Part shown: piece after piece, positions 35,078-43,874 of the stretch
Position numbering within the stretch: position 1 is the first letter of the stretch
Layout of the letters: each line of letters begins with the position of its first letter
Assembly: GCF_002289345.1 (NCBI RefSeq)
Contig: NZ_NSDG01000099.1
Coordinates: 50,146-114,145, forward strand
Reading direction: 5' to 3'
Length of the DNA stretch: 64,000 nt
From: Pseudoalteromonas sp. HM-SA03
Lineage (GTDB): Bacteria > Pseudomonadota > Gammaproteobacteria > Enterobacterales > Alteromonadaceae
The notes under the pieces: generated by a model
The model's database searches: none
Told to the model about the DNA's origin: nothing
Seen by the model: only the letters and a program-made list of their open reading frames with translations
Position numbers and translations under genes: made by a program

Positions 35078-36490
35078 CTACAAATCGTACTTTTCTAAGC
35101 GACGATACATTGCTCCTCGGGTTAATCCGAGTGCCTTTGCAGCGTTTGAGACATTGCCTTGATAATGCTTGAGCGCTGCACGCACCGTACGTTGTTCAAT
35201 CTCTTCAAGGTTGAAAGTGCCTTCAAAAGTGAGTGTATTGGTGTCCGAGGTATCCTCCTTACCGGTTTGCGCAGCAGTGGGGTTAGTGCCAATCACGGTA
35301 CTGATATCCAAAAACTCGCTTTCGCTTAAGATCACCGCACGTTCGATAGCATGTGCGAGCTCCCTGACATTACCGGGCCACGGGTAGGTTTGTAGACATT
35401 GCATGTCGCTGCTATTTACCTCAAGCTGCCTTTTATACTTGTGGCAAAAGTGTTCTAGGTAGTAGTTTACGAGCAGTGGAATATCAACGGCACGCTCGCG
35501 AAGCGGTGGCAGACGGATCTCTATAGTATTGATTCGATATAATAAATCTTGCCTAAAACGACCTTCATCAACCGCTTGTTTCAGATTGTCGTTGGTGGCG
35601 CAGATAAGACGTATGTCCACTGAAATAGGCTTATTACCCCCTATAGGAGTGACTTGTCGATTTTGTAGCGCTGCAAGTAGCGTTGTTTGTTGGCTCATTG
35701 GCAGGTTGCCCAATTCGTCCAAAAACAAGCTCCCCTCGTGTGCGAGTTCAAAGCGACCGACCTTATCGCTTTTCGCATCGGTAAACGCCCCTTTTTTATG
35801 ACCAAACAATTCGCTTTCAAACAAACTTTCGGAGATAGCACCCATGTCTAGGCTGATAAAGGTATTGTCGCGACGCATACTCGCCTGATGAATGGCGTGG
35901 GCGGCAAGCTCTTTGCCCGTGCCACTTTCGCCGGTGATCAAAATGTTGGCATCGGTGAGTGCCGCGCGTTCTATGGTACTAAATACCTTTTGCATGGCCG
36001 GGCTTTGACCTAAAAAAGCAAATTGATGGCTACCACTGGATTGATTGAGTGCCTGATTTAACCCTTGCGTCTGACGAGTGAGCTTACCAACCTGCTGTTT
36101 GTCTTTGGCATGCGCAAATGCGGCGGCAACCGCACCGAGTAGTTGGTCGTTTTGCCAAGGCTTAGCGATAAAATCGGCGGCGCCTGCTTTTATCGCATCG
36201 ACGGCAAGTTGAATGTCACCATAGGCGGTCATTAACAACACCACGATGCTTGGGTCTTGCTCGACAATTTTCTTTAACCAATAAAAGCCCTCTTTGCCAC
36301 TGATGGCATCTTGGCTAAAGTTCATGTCGAGCAAGATCACATCTATTTGCTGCGAAGCAATCTGCGCTTCTATATCAAAGGGGTTATCTGTGGTGATGAT
36401 GGTTTGGTAATGCTTTTTTAGCAAAAGCTTTGCTGCAATTAATATATCGCTGTTGTCGTCGACAATTAATATGGTGCCTTCCTGCTTCAT
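35078..36490 (-). CDS. Sigma-54-dependent response regulator (NtrC family)
   Basis: A 470-residue activator. The receiver domain has Asp55 in VILLDMNFSQ. The AAA+ domain has Walker A GESGTGKE (187-194), and the sigma-54 contact loop reads GAFTDA (234-239) in place of the usual GAFTGA. The Walker B segment is GSLFLDELGNL. A Fis-type helix-turn-helix ends the protein (NVSNAAKALGLTRGAMYRRL). It is divergent from the transporter operon at 36740, and palindromic sites plus a -24/-12 promoter lie in between. The GAFTDA variant occurs in other family members, so it is probably functional. Confidence 0.94.
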   Translation of the reverse strand: MKQEGTILIVDDNSDILIAAKLLLKKHYQTIITTDNPFDIEAQIASQQIDVILLDMNFSQDAISGKEGFYWLKKIVEQDPSIVVLLMTAYGDIQLAVDAIKAGAADFIAKPWQNDQLLGAVAAAFAHAKDKQQVGKLTRQTQGLNQALNQSSGSHQFAFLGQSPAMQKVFSTIERAALTDANILITGESGTGKELAAHAIHQASMRRDNTFISLDMGAISESLFESELFGHKKGAFTDAKSDKVGRFELAHEGSLFLDELGNLPMSQQTTLLAALQNRQVTPIGGNKPISVDIRLICATNDNLKQAVDEGRFRQDLLYRINTIEIRLPPLRERAVDIPLLVNYYLEHFCHKYKRQLEVNSSDMQCLQTYPWPGNVRELAHAIERAVILSESEFLDISTVIGTNPTAAQTGKEDTSDTNTLTFEGTFNLEEIEQRTVRAALKHYQGNVSNAAKALGLTRGAMYRRLEKYDL

Positions 36491-36550
36491 ATCCTGATCG
36501 CTTTATTTTTCTTTTAGCCTACCGCAATCGCTTAGAACTCGTCTACGAAA

Positions 36551-36603
36551 AGTGTTCATTTATGGACACTTTGTTATTTTTGATGTGTTCTATTTCCGGA
36601 CAC
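36551..36603. promoter_or_regulatory. Two palindromic activator sites (UAS) for the sigma-54 regulator
   Basis: Site 1 is AGTGTTC-N6-GGACACT (36551-36570). Site 2 is GTGTTC-N7-GGACAC (36585-36603). Both have the same half-site, GTGTYC. They lie 64-131 bases upstream of the -24/-12 element at 36667, the usual distance for an NtrC-type activator, and just upstream of the regulator's own start. The regulator at 35078-36490 is the likely ligand. Confidence 0.75.
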
Positions 36604-36666
36604 TTATTATTCTTATAATATAATGGTGAACGCCTAACATTTTGTAATTGCTAATAAAATTAAGGT

Positions 36667-36682
36667 TGGCACGGTGCTTGAT
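36667..36682 (+). promoter_or_regulatory. Sigma-54 (-24/-12) promoter for the transporter operon
   Basis: TGGCACGGTGCTTGAT matches TGGCACG-N4-TTGCW except for A in place of C at the -12 GC. Expected transcription start is near 36692, which leaves a ~48-base leader before the ATG at 36740. It excludes the in-frame ATG at 36674, which lies inside this promoter. Confidence 0.72.
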
Positions 36683-36739
36683 ATTAGTCATACATATTCG
36701 ATAAAACGATTTAACCGACTAACAACAAGAGGCGTGATT

Positions 36740-37993
36740 ATGGATAAGAAAATAGAGCGTTCAGGATTGCAAAAACATCTTAAAAAAGCGGTGGCAGGTG
36801 GTGTACTGCTGAGCATTGCAGCAGTGGCACTGGCATTCAATAACACTGCCTCTTCAGGTCGTAGTCAAAATCTCGCGCTGAGTAGTCTCACGGTGAGTAC
36901 CGTAAGCAAGGGGGCGTTTGTGGACGCACTAAGCTTACGTGGTCAAGTCGTACCAAAAACCACGATTTACTTAGATACCATCGCAGGTGGTCAAGTGGAA
37001 GAGCGCTTGGTGGAGCAGGGTGAGTTTGTTGAGGCGGGTCAGCCATTAGTGAGATTGAGCAATACCAGTTTACAGCTAGACGTGATGAGTCGTGAAGCAC
37101 AAGTAACAGAGCAGCTTAACTTCCTAAGAAACACCCAAATGACGATGGAAACCAGTCGCCTTAATTTACGCCGTGACTTGCTGGAAATTAACTTACAAAT
37201 TAGCCATTTGGAACGTCGTTATAAGCAATCCAAGCCACTTGTTGAAAAAGGCGTGCTGGCAACCGACAGATTGTCTGAAATTGAAGACGATTTACAGTAT
37301 TACAAGGCCCGAAAGGAGCTGACGTTAGAGCGCCAAGCGCAGGAAAATTCAATTCGTAAAGTGCAAGTAGAACAGCTAGAAGACAGTGCTGAGATGTTAC
37401 AGAAGAACTTGCAATTTGCCCGTCAAAATCTCGAAAACCTACTGATCAAAGCGCCGGTATCGGGTTACTTGAGTGAGCTGGATGTTGAAATCGGTGAATC
37501 AAAGAGCAAAGGGGCACGGTTAGGCCAAATTGACATTCCGAACGAATACAAGTTGGTTGTCCGCCTTGATGAGTTTTATTTAAATCAAGTACAACCGGAT
37601 ATGGCAGTGAATGTGATGTTAGACAGTGGCTTAGTCAGTGCCAAGGTGAGCAAAATTGATAGCCGTGTAACGCAATCACAATTTCAGGTAGAAGTGGCAT
37701 TACCAAGCGGCCAAAGCGACATTAAACGCGGCCAAAGCATAGATGTAGAACTGATGCTTGGCGGTAACAAAGAAAATGCCTTATTGCTAAAACGCGGTGC
37801 CTTCTTTACTAGCTCTGGTGGTAACTGGGTATACGTGTTGGCAAGTGATGGCAAAACCGCCGAGCGTCGTGATATTCGCTTAGGTAAAAAGAATCAAGAT
37901 TATTACGAAGTGTTAGATGGTTTATCACAAGGTGAGCAAGTGATCACCTCAAGCTATAGCAACTTCGACAAAGCGCAACAACTCAATTTCTAA
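36740..37993 (+). CDS. HlyD/MacA-type periplasmic adaptor
   Basis: From the ATG at 36740 (AGAGG upstream) the protein is 417 residues. A single membrane anchor (about residues 18-35) is followed by a lipoyl/barrel-sandwich half, a long coiled coil (about 90-215; VTEQLNFLRNTQMTMETSRL and the QLEDSAEMLQKNLQFARQNLENLL return) and the second half with IKAPVSGYLSELDVEIGE. A beta-barrel and a membrane-proximal domain end at QQLNF. It would link the FtsX permeases to an outer-membrane channel not found here. The operon order is adaptor, ATPase, permease, permease. Confidence 0.92.
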   Translation: MDKKIERSGLQKHLKKAVAGGVLLSIAAVALAFNNTASSGRSQNLALSSLTVSTVSKGAFVDALSLRGQVVPKTTIYLDTIAGGQVEERLVEQGEFVEAGQPLVRLSNTSLQLDVMSREAQVTEQLNFLRNTQMTMETSRLNLRRDLLEINLQISHLERRYKQSKPLVEKGVLATDRLSEIEDDLQYYKARKELTLERQAQENSIRKVQVEQLEDSAEMLQKNLQFARQNLENLLIKAPVSGYLSELDVEIGESKSKGARLGQIDIPNEYKLVVRLDEFYLNQVQPDMAVNVMLDSGLVSAKVSKIDSRVTQSQFQVEVALPSGQSDIKRGQSIDVELMLGGNKENALLLKRGAFFTSSGGNWVYVLASDGKTAERRDIRLGKKNQDYYEVLDGLSQGEQVITSSYSNFDKAQQLNF

Positions 37994-38003
37994 GGATATA
38001 ACA

Positions 38004-38711
38004 ATGATAAAACTAACTAACCTAAACCGTGTATTTCGTACTCAAGACGTTGAAACTACTGCGCTAAACGATATTAACCTCACCGTCAATGAAGGCGAGT
38101 TTGTCGCCATCATGGGCCCGTCTGGGTGTGGTAAGTCTACTTTATTATCCATCTTAGGGATGTTGGATTCACCGTCATCTGGGCAGTTTGAGTTTGCGGG
38201 CACGGACATTGCGGGCTATAGCGAAAAACAGCTCTCACAGCTACGTAAAGCGTCTATTGGTTTTGTGTTTCAAAGTTTTAACCTGATTGATGAGCTGACG
38301 GTTTTTGAAAATGTCGAGCTACCGCTGCAATACCAAAATATCTCAAAAAGTGAACGTAAGCAGCGTGTAGAGCAGATTTTAAAACGCGTTGCCATTGACC
38401 ACCGCGCGGACCACCTACCGCAGCAACTTTCTGGCGGTCAGCAGCAGCGTGTGGCGGTTGCAAGAGCGCTGGTTATTAACCCTAAACTTATCTTAGCGGA
38501 TGAGCCAACGGGTAACTTGGACTCCAAAAACGGCGAAGAAGTCATGGCGATGTTACGCGAGCTAAACCGCGAAGGCACAACCGTGATTATGGTAACGCAC
38601 TCAGAAAAAGAAGGGTCATACGCGGATAGACTTGTACGCCTTCTCGATGGCCAAGTGATGTTAGACAAAGCCAACACAGTGGTGCAACCACAAAAAGCAG
38701 AGGTGGCATAA
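38004..38711 (+). CDS. ABC transporter ATPase, MacB/LolD type
   Basis: A 235-residue ATPase with Walker A GPSGCGKST, Q-loop FVFQSFNLI, signature LSGGQQQR and Walker B LILADEPTGNLD. It starts ten bases after the adaptor stop and ends two bases before the first permease start. It energises the permeases at 38714 and 41338. Confidence 0.95.
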   Translation: MIKLTNLNRVFRTQDVETTALNDINLTVNEGEFVAIMGPSGCGKSTLLSILGMLDSPSSGQFEFAGTDIAGYSEKQLSQLRKASIGFVFQSFNLIDELTVFENVELPLQYQNISKSERKQRVEQILKRVAIDHRADHLPQQLSGGQQQRVAVARALVINPKLILADEPTGNLDSKNGEEVMAMLRELNREGTTVIMVTHSEKEGSYADRLVRLLDGQVMLDKANTVVQPQKAEVA

Positions 38712-38713
38712 CG

Positions 38714-41110
38714 ATGATAGTGAATTATCTAATAACGGCATTGCGTGCTTTTAAGCAGCAAAAACAGCATTTTATTTTAAATGTACTTGGGCTTAGTGTG
38801 GGCTTAGCCGCGGCAATTTTGGTCGCACTGTTTGCAAAAAATGAACTATCTTACGATAGCCAGCAACCTCATGCTGAGCGTGTGTATCGAATTGCACAAG
38901 ACTATTCGCAATTAGGGCTTGGGGTCGTTCCTATTTTTAATTACATCAATGGCACTCGAGCACTTGAATATAGCCAAGTTGAAGCGGTTTTTGCGCTGAC
39001 GATGGTGGAGTTTACTCGCGAAGCTGAAGTAGATGTGACAGTAAAAAATCAAGGGTTTAAACTGAATGACCTTTATGGCGCAACTGCAAATATCGAGAAT
39101 TTTATCGATATGGAAACGGTGGCAGGTAGCCTAAGTCGCGCCATGAGTGTACCAAATAGCATTGCATTGAGTAGTTCAGAAGCTCAGCGTATTTTTGGTC
39201 GCACAAACGTGGTTGGCGAGACTCTACAGCATAAAAACGGCCAATATACGGTAGGTGCAGTATTTACAGATTTACCTGAAAACACGCATTTTGGCTTTAA
39301 AAACCTAGTGTCTGTAGAGCATGATCCAGTCAATACGGATATAACTTCTAGCTATGTTTATTTACGATTGGCACCGCAAACAGACGTTACTGCCTTGGAA
39401 AAAACACTGACGGAGAAATACTATTTCGGTGACTTTAAAGGCCGCTTATCGCTGCAATTACACCCCTTAACGGAGCTTCACTTTACTGCAAAGTCGCCGT
39501 TTGAAATGAAAGTGGGTGGTGCGAAACAAGTGGTGATGATCTGTGTTGGTTTAAGCGTGCTGCTGATCCTTATCGCTGGCTTTAACTTTATTAATATGAC
39601 GGTTGCACAGTCGACCAAACGTGCAAAAGAAGTGGGTGTACGCAAGGCGCTTGGTGCCAGCAAGTCGCAATTAGTTGCACAGTTTTTATCTGAGTCTGTC
39701 CTCGTGTCATTGCTTGCAATGACAATAGCCTGTGTTTTGGTCGAGCTACTATTGCCAAGTTTCAATAATCTAGTTGGCCGTGAATTAAGTATTGATTATG
39801 CATCTATGTTTAGTGTCGTAGTGGTCGCGGTTGCCACCATTGTGGGTTTGTTGGCGGGTCTCTATCCTGCATTTTTTATCTCATCTTTTAGTGCGAAACG
39901 CGTATTAAGCGGAGATTTACAGCGTGGGAGTACCGCGATTTGGGTGCGCAAAAGTCTTTTAACTGTACAAGCAGCACTTGCGGTTGGGTTAATTATTGCT
40001 TCGATAACGCTACAGTACCAGTTGGCACATTTGCAAAATTTACCGCTTGGTTACGAAACCGCACAGCGTTTGGTGGTCTCAGAAGTGCCCGTTAAAGCGG
40101 CTTTTACAAAAGCGCCAACGTCATTAGTTAAACAGTTCGCGGCGATTGAGGGCGTTGAACATATCAGTGTGATAGATACGCAGCTGACTCGCTCGATTAA
40201 TAACACCCTAGTACCAACGTGGCCAAATGGTGAACAGTCGCAATCCTTAACGCCAGTTATTGGCACAAGCTACGAGGTAGTCAAAGGGTTGGGGTTAACG
40301 CTACTTGCAGGTCGAGACTTTAGCCGAGAGTTTGCCGGTGATTGGTCAAATCGAGTTAACGGCGTAACCACAATAGGCACTATTATTACTGAGTCGGTCG
40401 CCAAGCAAGCTGGATACAGTAATGTTGCAGATATTATTGGCAAAACTATCAAAGATACTGGCCGTAACGTAGAGATGCGAGTGGTTGGTGTCGTCGCTGA
40501 CGTCAAAGTGGGGAATGCACAAGAAGCGAGTTCTAATATTATGTTTTTATTAGGGTTTACTTATTTTAATCCAACATCTGAAGTGATCTTAACGATTAAC
40601 CCGCAGTATTTAGCACAGATTAGACAAGATGTGATTAGTGTGTTGGCAAAAACCGCAAACGTGTATGAACCAGAGATCAACCTACTGTCAGACAGTTATA
40701 GGGCGGTACTTAGTGGTGATGAGCGTATCTCAAAGGTGGTACTTATCTTCACTGCACTAGCTGTATTCTTAACCTGTTTGGGCACTTTTGGATTGGCATC
40801 TTTTGCAACGGTTCGCCGTCAAAAAGAAGTAGCTGTACGCAAAGTATTGGGGGCATCACGGCTAAGCATTGTGAATATCTTAGCAAAAGAGTTCCTGATT
40901 TTGGTGGGAGTCAGTATCGCCATTGCTTATCCGGTAACTTATTGGCTCATTGGTGATTGGCTTGCAAACTTTAATGACCGCATTGAGCAAACAATGTGGG
41001 TTTATGGCGCAGCAGCCTTGGTGGTTGCCGGTATCACTTGGTTGACTGTGGCGACCCTTGCCTTTAAAGCCGCGAGTACGCGTCCGTCGCTGATCTTGCG
41101 ATATGAGTAA
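38714..41110 (+). CDS. ABC transporter permease with two FtsX domains (first paralogue)
   Basis: A 798-residue permease. One N-terminal helix and a MacB_PCD domain are followed by a three-helix FtsX unit containing RAKEVGVRKALGASKSQLVAQF. A further helix and periplasmic domain follow, then a second FtsX unit with RQKEVAVRKVLGASRLSIVNIL. This double arrangement means one chain may do the job of two MacB protomers. It is closely related to the 804-residue protein at 41338-43752, with the same domain order and ending (RYE). Confidence 0.93.
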   Translation: MIVNYLITALRAFKQQKQHFILNVLGLSVGLAAAILVALFAKNELSYDSQQPHAERVYRIAQDYSQLGLGVVPIFNYINGTRALEYSQVEAVFALTMVEFTREAEVDVTVKNQGFKLNDLYGATANIENFIDMETVAGSLSRAMSVPNSIALSSSEAQRIFGRTNVVGETLQHKNGQYTVGAVFTDLPENTHFGFKNLVSVEHDPVNTDITSSYVYLRLAPQTDVTALEKTLTEKYYFGDFKGRLSLQLHPLTELHFTAKSPFEMKVGGAKQVVMICVGLSVLLILIAGFNFINMTVAQSTKRAKEVGVRKALGASKSQLVAQFLSESVLVSLLAMTIACVLVELLLPSFNNLVGRELSIDYASMFSVVVVAVATIVGLLAGLYPAFFISSFSAKRVLSGDLQRGSTAIWVRKSLLTVQAALAVGLIIASITLQYQLAHLQNLPLGYETAQRLVVSEVPVKAAFTKAPTSLVKQFAAIEGVEHISVIDTQLTRSINNTLVPTWPNGEQSQSLTPVIGTSYEVVKGLGLTLLAGRDFSREFAGDWSNRVNGVTTIGTIITESVAKQAGYSNVADIIGKTIKDTGRNVEMRVVGVVADVKVGNAQEASSNIMFLLGFTYFNPTSEVILTINPQYLAQIRQDVISVLAKTANVYEPEINLLSDSYRAVLSGDERISKVVLIFTALAVFLTCLGTFGLASFATVRRQKEVAVRKVLGASRLSIVNILAKEFLILVGVSIAIAYPVTYWLIGDWLANFNDRIEQTMWVYGAAALVVAGITWLTVATLAFKAASTRPSLILRYE

Positions 41111-41137
41111 ATTAAATTGGTAATCACTCAAGAAATT

Positions 41138-41156
41138 GCGGCCTAATTTAGGCCGC
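41138..41156 (+). terminator. Terminator-like hairpin between the two permease genes
   Basis: GCGGCCTAATTTAGGCCGC is a near-perfect palindrome followed by TTTC. It lies 28 bases after the first permease, so the second permease probably depends on read-through or on its own promoter in the following 180 bases. Confidence 0.6.
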
Positions 41157-41337
41157 TTTCATCATTTATTCTTTAGTGTTTTCATCGCCAATATCGGCAC
41201 AACCATTTCTGCTTTTGAATGGTGTGAATATACTGCTACAAGCAGTCATTTTTAAAAGTGAGTCACAATCGCGAGTGGAAAAATCAAGTGACTTTGTACT
41301 GGATATCTTTATAAAAAATAACTAAAAAGGATCTTCT

Positions 41338-43752
41338 ATGCTCACTTCATATTTGAGTACGGCAATTCGGGTAAGTAAAAAACAAAAGCTACACACACTG
41401 CTCAATGTCATCGGTTTCAGCATTGGAATTGCTGCTGCAATTATCGTGGCTTTATTTGCCCAAAGTCAGTTGATTGTTGATAAACATCAGCCTGATGCAA
41501 ATCATGTTTACCGAGTGCATTTAGATTTGCGTTCTGTCGGTGTGGGCGTGCGCGGTGCGATTGACCCTAGAATGCCGCAGCTGATGCAAAAGCACAGTCA
41601 AATAAAGGACCTGTTGATTATTAGTCGGATTGAATCGTTACAATATAGTGGCGAACCAATGGCGGATATCGTGAAGGTTAAAGATCAGCGCTTTAAGTTC
41701 AAAAAGGCGTATGTTGCGACGCCAAATTTGGCTGAGTTTGTGAATATCTCTGTATTACATGGAGACTTAACTCAGGCTCTTTCTCAGCCCAATCTTATCG
41801 CCCTTAGCCAGACAGAATCAAAGCGCTTGTTTGGCGATACAGATGTTATCGGCAGGCAACTTGAATACGATGGGGGAAGCTATGAAGTGGCTGCTGTTTT
41901 TGCGGATTTGGAAGCAAATACACACTTTGATTTTGATGTGCTGATGTACTTACCCAAATTACAGCGCGGTCCTTTTAGTAGTCATGTGTATTTAAAGTTG
42001 CAGCCAGAAGCTGACTTCAACGCGTTAGCGCAAGAGATGACGCGCGAGATGCAAAAAAGAGCTAAAAACCCGAACTTCAAAGATATCCAGTTTCAGTTTA
42101 TTCCATTGACCCAGTTGCATTTTCACACCAATGGCACCGTAGAGATGAAACAAGGTGGGTCTTATTTGGCACTGCAAGTGAGCGTTGTGCTGAGTACTTT
42201 ACTTGTGATCATAGCCAGCGTTAATTTTATTAACTTCAATATTGCCAGTGCTGCAAAGCGCGCTAAAGAAGTCGGCATACGTAAAGCGCTAGGTGCCAGT
42301 AAGTCGCAACTCGTCACACAATTCCTGTCAGAATCGTTACTGATTGTGCTGTTTTCAGGGTTTTTAGGGGTTGTAATCGTTGAGTTGGCATTGCCGCACT
42401 TTAATCAGTTAATCGCGCAGCCCCTGACATTGGTATACAACTCTCTATTTATGCTCGGTCTTGTAATTACATTGACAGTGGTTGGTTTATTTTCTGGGCT
42501 ATATCCAGCTTTATTTATCTCGTCATTTGGCGCGAAAAAAGTGTTAAGTGGCGATTTTAGTCGAGGACGTTCATCAGCAAGGATCCGCAAAATAACCTTA
42601 TGCTTACAAGGTGCGATTGGCGTAGGGCTGATAGCAGCGATCGGTATGCTCTATCAACAAATGATGCTGGTAAAACAGCTGGATGTAGGTTACGAAAAAG
42701 CACAGCGAATTATCATTCGAGAATTGCCCTCAGAGCTTATTTATCAGCAACAAGGAAACGCATTGCTTGATGAGTTAGGCCAGATCTCAGGTGTGGCTGG
42801 TTGGACATTGAGCGATACCAATTATGCAACCGCCATTAACGGTGGGATGCATTACACTTGGCCAAATGGCGAAGCCTATGACGGCATGTTAGCAGTAATC
42901 AATACGGGTTATGACGTGATTGATGTACTCGGGTTAAAGTTGATTACTGGGCGAGGCTTTAGTCGCGATTACACTGGAGATTGGTATCGTGAACAGCAAA
43001 ATGGAGAGGCGCATGTTGCGATCCTGATAACCAAGAAAATGGCTCATTTAGCGGGATATGAGAAGCTTGATGAGGTAATCGGCGTCACCGTTACCGTACC
43101 AAGGCGAAAGTTGACAGCCAAGGTCGTGGGCGTAGTTGAGGATATCAGAATTGGTTCCGTGAATAATGCAGTACAACCTACTTCATTGATGCTTGGCTAT
43201 GCTGATGGTGAAACTGCAAATGTGGTATTAAAGATCGCTGAAGGCATTGATCCAGATAACGTGATCACTGCAATTGAACAAGTCCTTGCTGTACATCTCA
43301 ATCGTCGTGATATAGAAGTTCAGTCTCTCAATGATGAGTTCTTGGCGGCCCACAAGAATGAACTCTATACGCTTACCATGCTATCTATCTTTAGTCCTTT
43401 AGCTATATTTCTGACCTTACTCGGAATATTTGGGTTAGCGTCATTTACTACCTTGCGTAAAGAAAAGGAATTAGCTATCCGCAAAGTGTTAGGCGCTTCA
43501 CGTATTGGGTTAATTAGCTTGGTTGCTAAAGAGTATTTGTGGTTATCTGCATTGAGTATGGTACTTGCAGTCCCGCTGACGTATTGGCTAGTTGGTGAGT
43601 GGCTTAATCGCTTTAATGAGCGGATAAATCAATCTATATGGATTTATGGAGTCGCAGGCCTACTTGTGATCTTGCTTACTTGGCTTACCGTGGTGCTCGT
43701 TACCTACAAGGTTGCAAGCCGGCGCCCCTCATCAGCGCTGCGTTACGAGTAG
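41338..43752 (+). CDS. ABC transporter permease with two FtsX domains (second paralogue)
   Basis: An 804-residue paralogue of the upstream permease with the same layout. RAKEVGIRKALGASKSQLVTQF lies in the first FtsX unit and RKEKELAIRKVLGASRIGLISLV in the second. A ribosome-binding site (AAAGGA) precedes the ATG. No second ATPase gene follows, so it should use the ATPase at 38004. It could replace the first permease or form a heterodimer with it. The 227-base gap with a hairpin suggests separate expression. Confidence 0.92.
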   Translation: MLTSYLSTAIRVSKKQKLHTLLNVIGFSIGIAAAIIVALFAQSQLIVDKHQPDANHVYRVHLDLRSVGVGVRGAIDPRMPQLMQKHSQIKDLLIISRIESLQYSGEPMADIVKVKDQRFKFKKAYVATPNLAEFVNISVLHGDLTQALSQPNLIALSQTESKRLFGDTDVIGRQLEYDGGSYEVAAVFADLEANTHFDFDVLMYLPKLQRGPFSSHVYLKLQPEADFNALAQEMTREMQKRAKNPNFKDIQFQFIPLTQLHFHTNGTVEMKQGGSYLALQVSVVLSTLLVIIASVNFINFNIASAAKRAKEVGIRKALGASKSQLVTQFLSESLLIVLFSGFLGVVIVELALPHFNQLIAQPLTLVYNSLFMLGLVITLTVVGLFSGLYPALFISSFGAKKVLSGDFSRGRSSARIRKITLCLQGAIGVGLIAAIGMLYQQMMLVKQLDVGYEKAQRIIIRELPSELIYQQQGNALLDELGQISGVAGWTLSDTNYATAINGGMHYTWPNGEAYDGMLAVINTGYDVIDVLGLKLITGRGFSRDYTGDWYREQQNGEAHVAILITKKMAHLAGYEKLDEVIGVTVTVPRRKLTAKVVGVVEDIRIGSVNNAVQPTSLMLGYADGETANVVLKIAEGIDPDNVITAIEQVLAVHLNRRDIEVQSLNDEFLAAHKNELYTLTMLSIFSPLAIFLTLLGIFGLASFTTLRKEKELAIRKVLGASRIGLISLVAKEYLWLSALSMVLAVPLTYWLVGEWLNRFNERINQSIWIYGVAGLLVILLTWLTVVLVTYKVASRRPSSALRYE

Positions 43753-43874
43753 CTGATAGCAATTTTTAAAATAGACCACTTAATAAAGCAAGTTGGTATA
43801 ACTCGCTGTCAATTTAGTGTCAAAAACCATAGTTACACTGGGGTTAATTCAGGTTTGAATAACAAGGTGTAGCT

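Noticed and set aside
36674-36739. Earlier start for the HlyD-like adaptor
   Set aside because: The ATG lies inside the predicted sigma-54 promoter, upstream of the expected transcription start.
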